From the NCBI RefSeq assembly GCF_021917145.1, contig NC_061077.1, forward strand, positions 6,879,298 through 6,943,297: a DNA stretch of 64,000 nt. The letters are read 5' to 3'. The notes below the pieces were generated by a model. That model was not told the origin of the DNA and did no database searches. It saw nothing but the letters and a program-made list of their open reading frames with translations. A program made the translations under genes and the position numbers. Positions 61,201-64,000 of this stretch are shown here, one piece after another. The first letter of the stretch is position 1. Each line of letters begins with the position of its first letter. The stretch is from Hypomesus transpacificus (taxonomy: Eukaryota; Chordata; Actinopteri; Osmeriformes; Osmeridae).

Positions 61201-63552
61201 AAATGTCAGACTATGGAGATGAGATAGAGGACAGAGGGGAGGCTCCTTTTCACCACTTCATGCCCAGCTACAGTTGCCTTGCAGTCGATGTGGCCAGCAT
61301 ACATAATGTCTTCAGGCTTCAACAGAAAAAGAAAAGAAAAAAACGTCCATGAAAATTATTTTGAAGGTTGGGCATTGCTCCAAAGAAGAAATTAAACATT
61401 GTGTGCCAGCACTGGCAGTTTGTTTTCATTTAATTTGATCAATAGCATAGATTGTGTATCAGGATTTATGTGGCTCATTTGGGCTGCTGTTCAGTGCAAA
61501 ACAGATTTATTCTGTCCATGAACAGTTCATGAACACACCTGGCTATTACATCCAGATATGTAATTTTATTTATTTATTTAAAAACAGTTTTTAATGTTTG
61601 TAAATATTTTTGGCATATTAACATAAATCAAACGTTGAAGCTTTGAATGGAAAAACGAGTAAAGGCTGAATAAGTGCCCCCTCTGGTGTACAAACACAGC
61701 AACATCAACAGTAGTCGGGTTGTTTTGTGCTTGAAATCCTAGCAATCCTTCAACAAGCCATTTTTCCCTGGGTCAATTGGGTACTCAAGAACAACAGTTT
61801 GAATTGGAATCACAAGGGCTGAGAAGCAAAAGGACTTAGCTTGAGCAAGTTTGCCACACTAAATGTTATCCACATTCAAACACCAAACTAACAATGCTAG
61901 TTGATTTTTAACAACCCTTTGACCAACCACTGAGAAGCATATTCGTTGACAATTACCTCAATAATAAGTCACTTCTATGTTGGTGTAACTCAGGATAGGA
62001 AGTGAGCAGGGTTGATAGATGTTAATCAATGTCTTTTATAAAAACACATGCAGTATTTCTTAAGGTTCAAGTTTTGACATGCGTTTCCGCTTAGGAGGAG
62101 GGTTAGGCAAATCAGTTACACAATCGGAACAGATATTGGCACATTTAGTTCACTTGTACCTCAAGAAATTTAAATAAAAAGTTGTTTACATTTCTAATAT
62201 TGACTATATCAATAAACACATGTATTCATTTTTTTGTTGTTGCTATGCTTAGCTATTCATGATGGATCTACATCCTGATTATTTGTCTGCTACTGAGCTA
62301 CTAGAAGGATAGTGTTGGTGGTCTAACTTGAAATAAAACAAAGGTTACACCTGAGACTTAACTGAGACAAAGATCTCTTGCCCTTTTTGTGACCCGGAAA
62401 CCCATAACTTCCCATTCAGTAGCTATACATTTCAGACAATGATTGGAGGACAGAGGCGATGTACGGGTTTCCATCTTTAATTCATTACCTGTTTGGATTT
62501 GACTAATCCAAACTGGGTAAGAATCCAAATTTGATTATACTGTGCTGATTTGTTGATTATAATATACAATTACAAATATTTTAGGTGCTTTTGCGTGCAT
62601 TAAAATGTGTTCAGAACAATGCTAGTGTAAGATAACTTTTGAAAACTATTTGTAAAATAAATAATAAACTGTATTGGAATCTAATGACTGCAACAATTAC
62701 AAAACGTTTTGTGAGGTGGCATGGTAGTACTGAAAGGCAGTATTGCTTCAATAAATAAGTTGCATTTAAATCAGTGACATTAATTGTAATATAACATTAT
62801 ATACATTTCTTTTAAAATATGTATGTTCTAATAATTTACCAGAAAAGTAGTTTATTTGGTGGTTATTTAATAATTTTCAATAACAAGATAATTATAATTC
62901 CATTATTTCGAAATGCAACAATATATTTTATATACAAGTTTTACAGTCTGTTCAGGATAGACACACCAAACAAGTAGCAAATCATGCACTCCTAGTGAAT
63001 CTTAACATATTGTTACTTCAGCTTTGTTTAATTAGATGCACAATAAGGAACACCTTGTCCTGGGTCCTTTCTTGACCTAAACTTTGAATTGAATAATAAT
63101 TGGTAGAATATCCCTCATGGTATCCCGCAATGTGATCACACATACATGTCCAGGAAAGGGGCAAAGTGCCATGACATATATTTTCATAAATATGTAGCTT
63201 TTAGATTGCATCTCAATACACTTTTTCATAGCAAATTATTGACACTTCATAAAGAAGAATCTCCACTTTATCCATTAACTACAAAGGACATCCTTGTCAG
63301 TTAGGCAATTCAAAGAGGAGGGAACTTTTGACTTGAAGAGATTTAAAAGGATGTGTGCAGGTAAAATGGAAATACTGTATTCTACTACTATTCTAAACAG
63401 CTTTCAAGAAAAAAGAGAAGACAGAGATAGAGTCAAATACTGTTGTGTAACTTCAGTCCTTTCTCCTGGTCGTTTCTTTCATCTCTAAACAAAGATTGAA
63501 CATTTGGATCTACTTTTGGCCAGTAGTTTACTGACGTGAAGGTTGGACCAGG
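55263..63552. other. Non-coding interval between mir-135 and mfsd4a
   Basis: About 8.3 kb without a recognised protein-coding gene. The sequence is AT-rich with some purine-rich patches (58.0-58.3 kb). Open frames such as 58044-58280, 58504-58947 and 60719-61078 lack domain content or splice logic. One minus-strand stretch near 61.2-61.32 kb looks exon-like and is reported as a finding. The interval may hold regulatory elements or non-coding first exons, but none can be defined from a single sequence. Confidence 0.5.
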
Positions 63553-63782
63553 ATGTTTGTAGAAGAGCGGATTCTAACATTATTCAAAAGAAATTTACAT
63601 CACACCTTAACCTACTGGAGTGTGTTCTTCAGTTTTGGACTCTGCATTGCCTTTCTTGGACCCACTATATTGGATCTGCGATGTCAAACACAGTCGACTC
63701 TCAGTCAGATTACCTGGGTGTTCTTTGCCCAGCAGTTCTGCTTGCTCATTGGCAGCTCTATAGCTGGTGTTTTCAAGAAAAC
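63553..63782 (+). CDS. mfsd4a: MFSD4A-type major facilitator protein, first coding exon (partial)
   Basis: Orphan major-facilitator transporter expressed in vertebrate gut and brain. Only the first coding exon is inside the window: ATG at 63553 (a start that lines up with the family), 76 full codons plus two bases, then a donor AAAAC|GTAAGC. The residues LTYWSVFFSFGLCIAFLGPT and LDLRCQTQS nearly match the mammalian MFSD4A first exon, covering the cytosolic N-terminus, the first membrane span and most of the second. The second exon should lie beyond 64000. Proximity to pm20d1, the LEM-domain gene and mir-135 agrees with human 1q32. Confidence 0.9.
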
Positions 63783-64000
63783 GTAAGCAGTTTGTAAAAC
63801 CTTTACGTAAATATGTGGATTAGGACACAGCAATGTCCATTACTTTCAGTGTCCTTGGCATTGTTTTTTAATTCCTGAGGATGATTGAGTTCTTGTCAGA
63901 TCTGTTAAACTTTCCAATTCATGATTATTCAATTTTGTCTGCAGATGTTTTGTTTTCAATAAGCGTATCGCATACCTTCTTATTATGAATTTGTAGAAAT

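Noticed and set aside
1-64000. Retroviral, LTR or Polinton copies
   Set aside because: No capsid, envelope, integrase or long terminal repeat pattern was recognised in the window.

Overview
This is a vertebrate nuclear window, almost certainly from a teleost fish. Genes are split into short exons with GT/AG introns, many only 80-150 bp long. The proteins read as fish versions of vertebrate families, and the repeats are tRNA-derived SINEs and small non-autonomous DNA transposons typical of teleosts. The SINE at 28.67 kb resembles a type I associate with smelt/salmon-like fishes, but I cannot fix the species from the sequence alone.

Layout. 1-11.5 kb is non-coding apart from one doubtful signal-peptide exon. 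11.5-14.3 kb (minus) holds a monocarboxylate transporter, slc16a7/MCT2. 15.0-16.5 kb (plus) holds a small DCC-family (DUF393) thiol-disulfide oxidoreductase-like gene, divergent from slc16a7 across a short shared upstream region. 17.3-22.1 kb (plus) is pnpla8 (calcium-independent phospholipase A2 gamma). 26.1-35.7 kb (plus) is neurofascin: 26 coding exons encoding six Ig and four FnIII domains, a membrane span and an ankyrin-binding tail. 36.6-40.1 kb and 41.45-45.0 kb (plus) are two tandem GH18 chitinases with a C-terminal chitin-binding domain. 45.58-49.07 kb (minus) is pm20d1. 49.3-54.2 kb (minus) is a LAP2/thymopoietin-type LEM-domain inner nuclear membrane protein. A mir-135 hairpin lies 1 kb upstream of it on the same strand. 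55.3-63.5 kb is non-coding, and 63.55 kb to the edge holds the first coding exon of mfsd4a (plus).

The right half (nfasc, chitinase, pm20d1, LEM-domain gene, mir-135, mfsd4a) corresponds to human 1q32, where NFASC, CHIT1, PM20D1, LEMD1/MIR135B and MFSD4A lie. The left half joins genes found on human 12q (SLC16A7) and 7q31 (PNPLA8, next to the neurofascin relative NRCAM). The genes are not one pathway; their linkage reflects ancient chromosome structure.

The most interesting points are: a fourfold expansion of a short motif in the regulatory half of pnpla8; a neurofascin locus with no room for the mucin and fifth FnIII exons; the conserved RSLE micro-exon; a full LAP2-like gene at the LEMD1/mir-135 locus; a hAT element inserted at intron position +4 of a chitinase gene; and near-identical catalytic exons in the two chitinases. 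No retrovirus, LTR element or Polinton was recognised.
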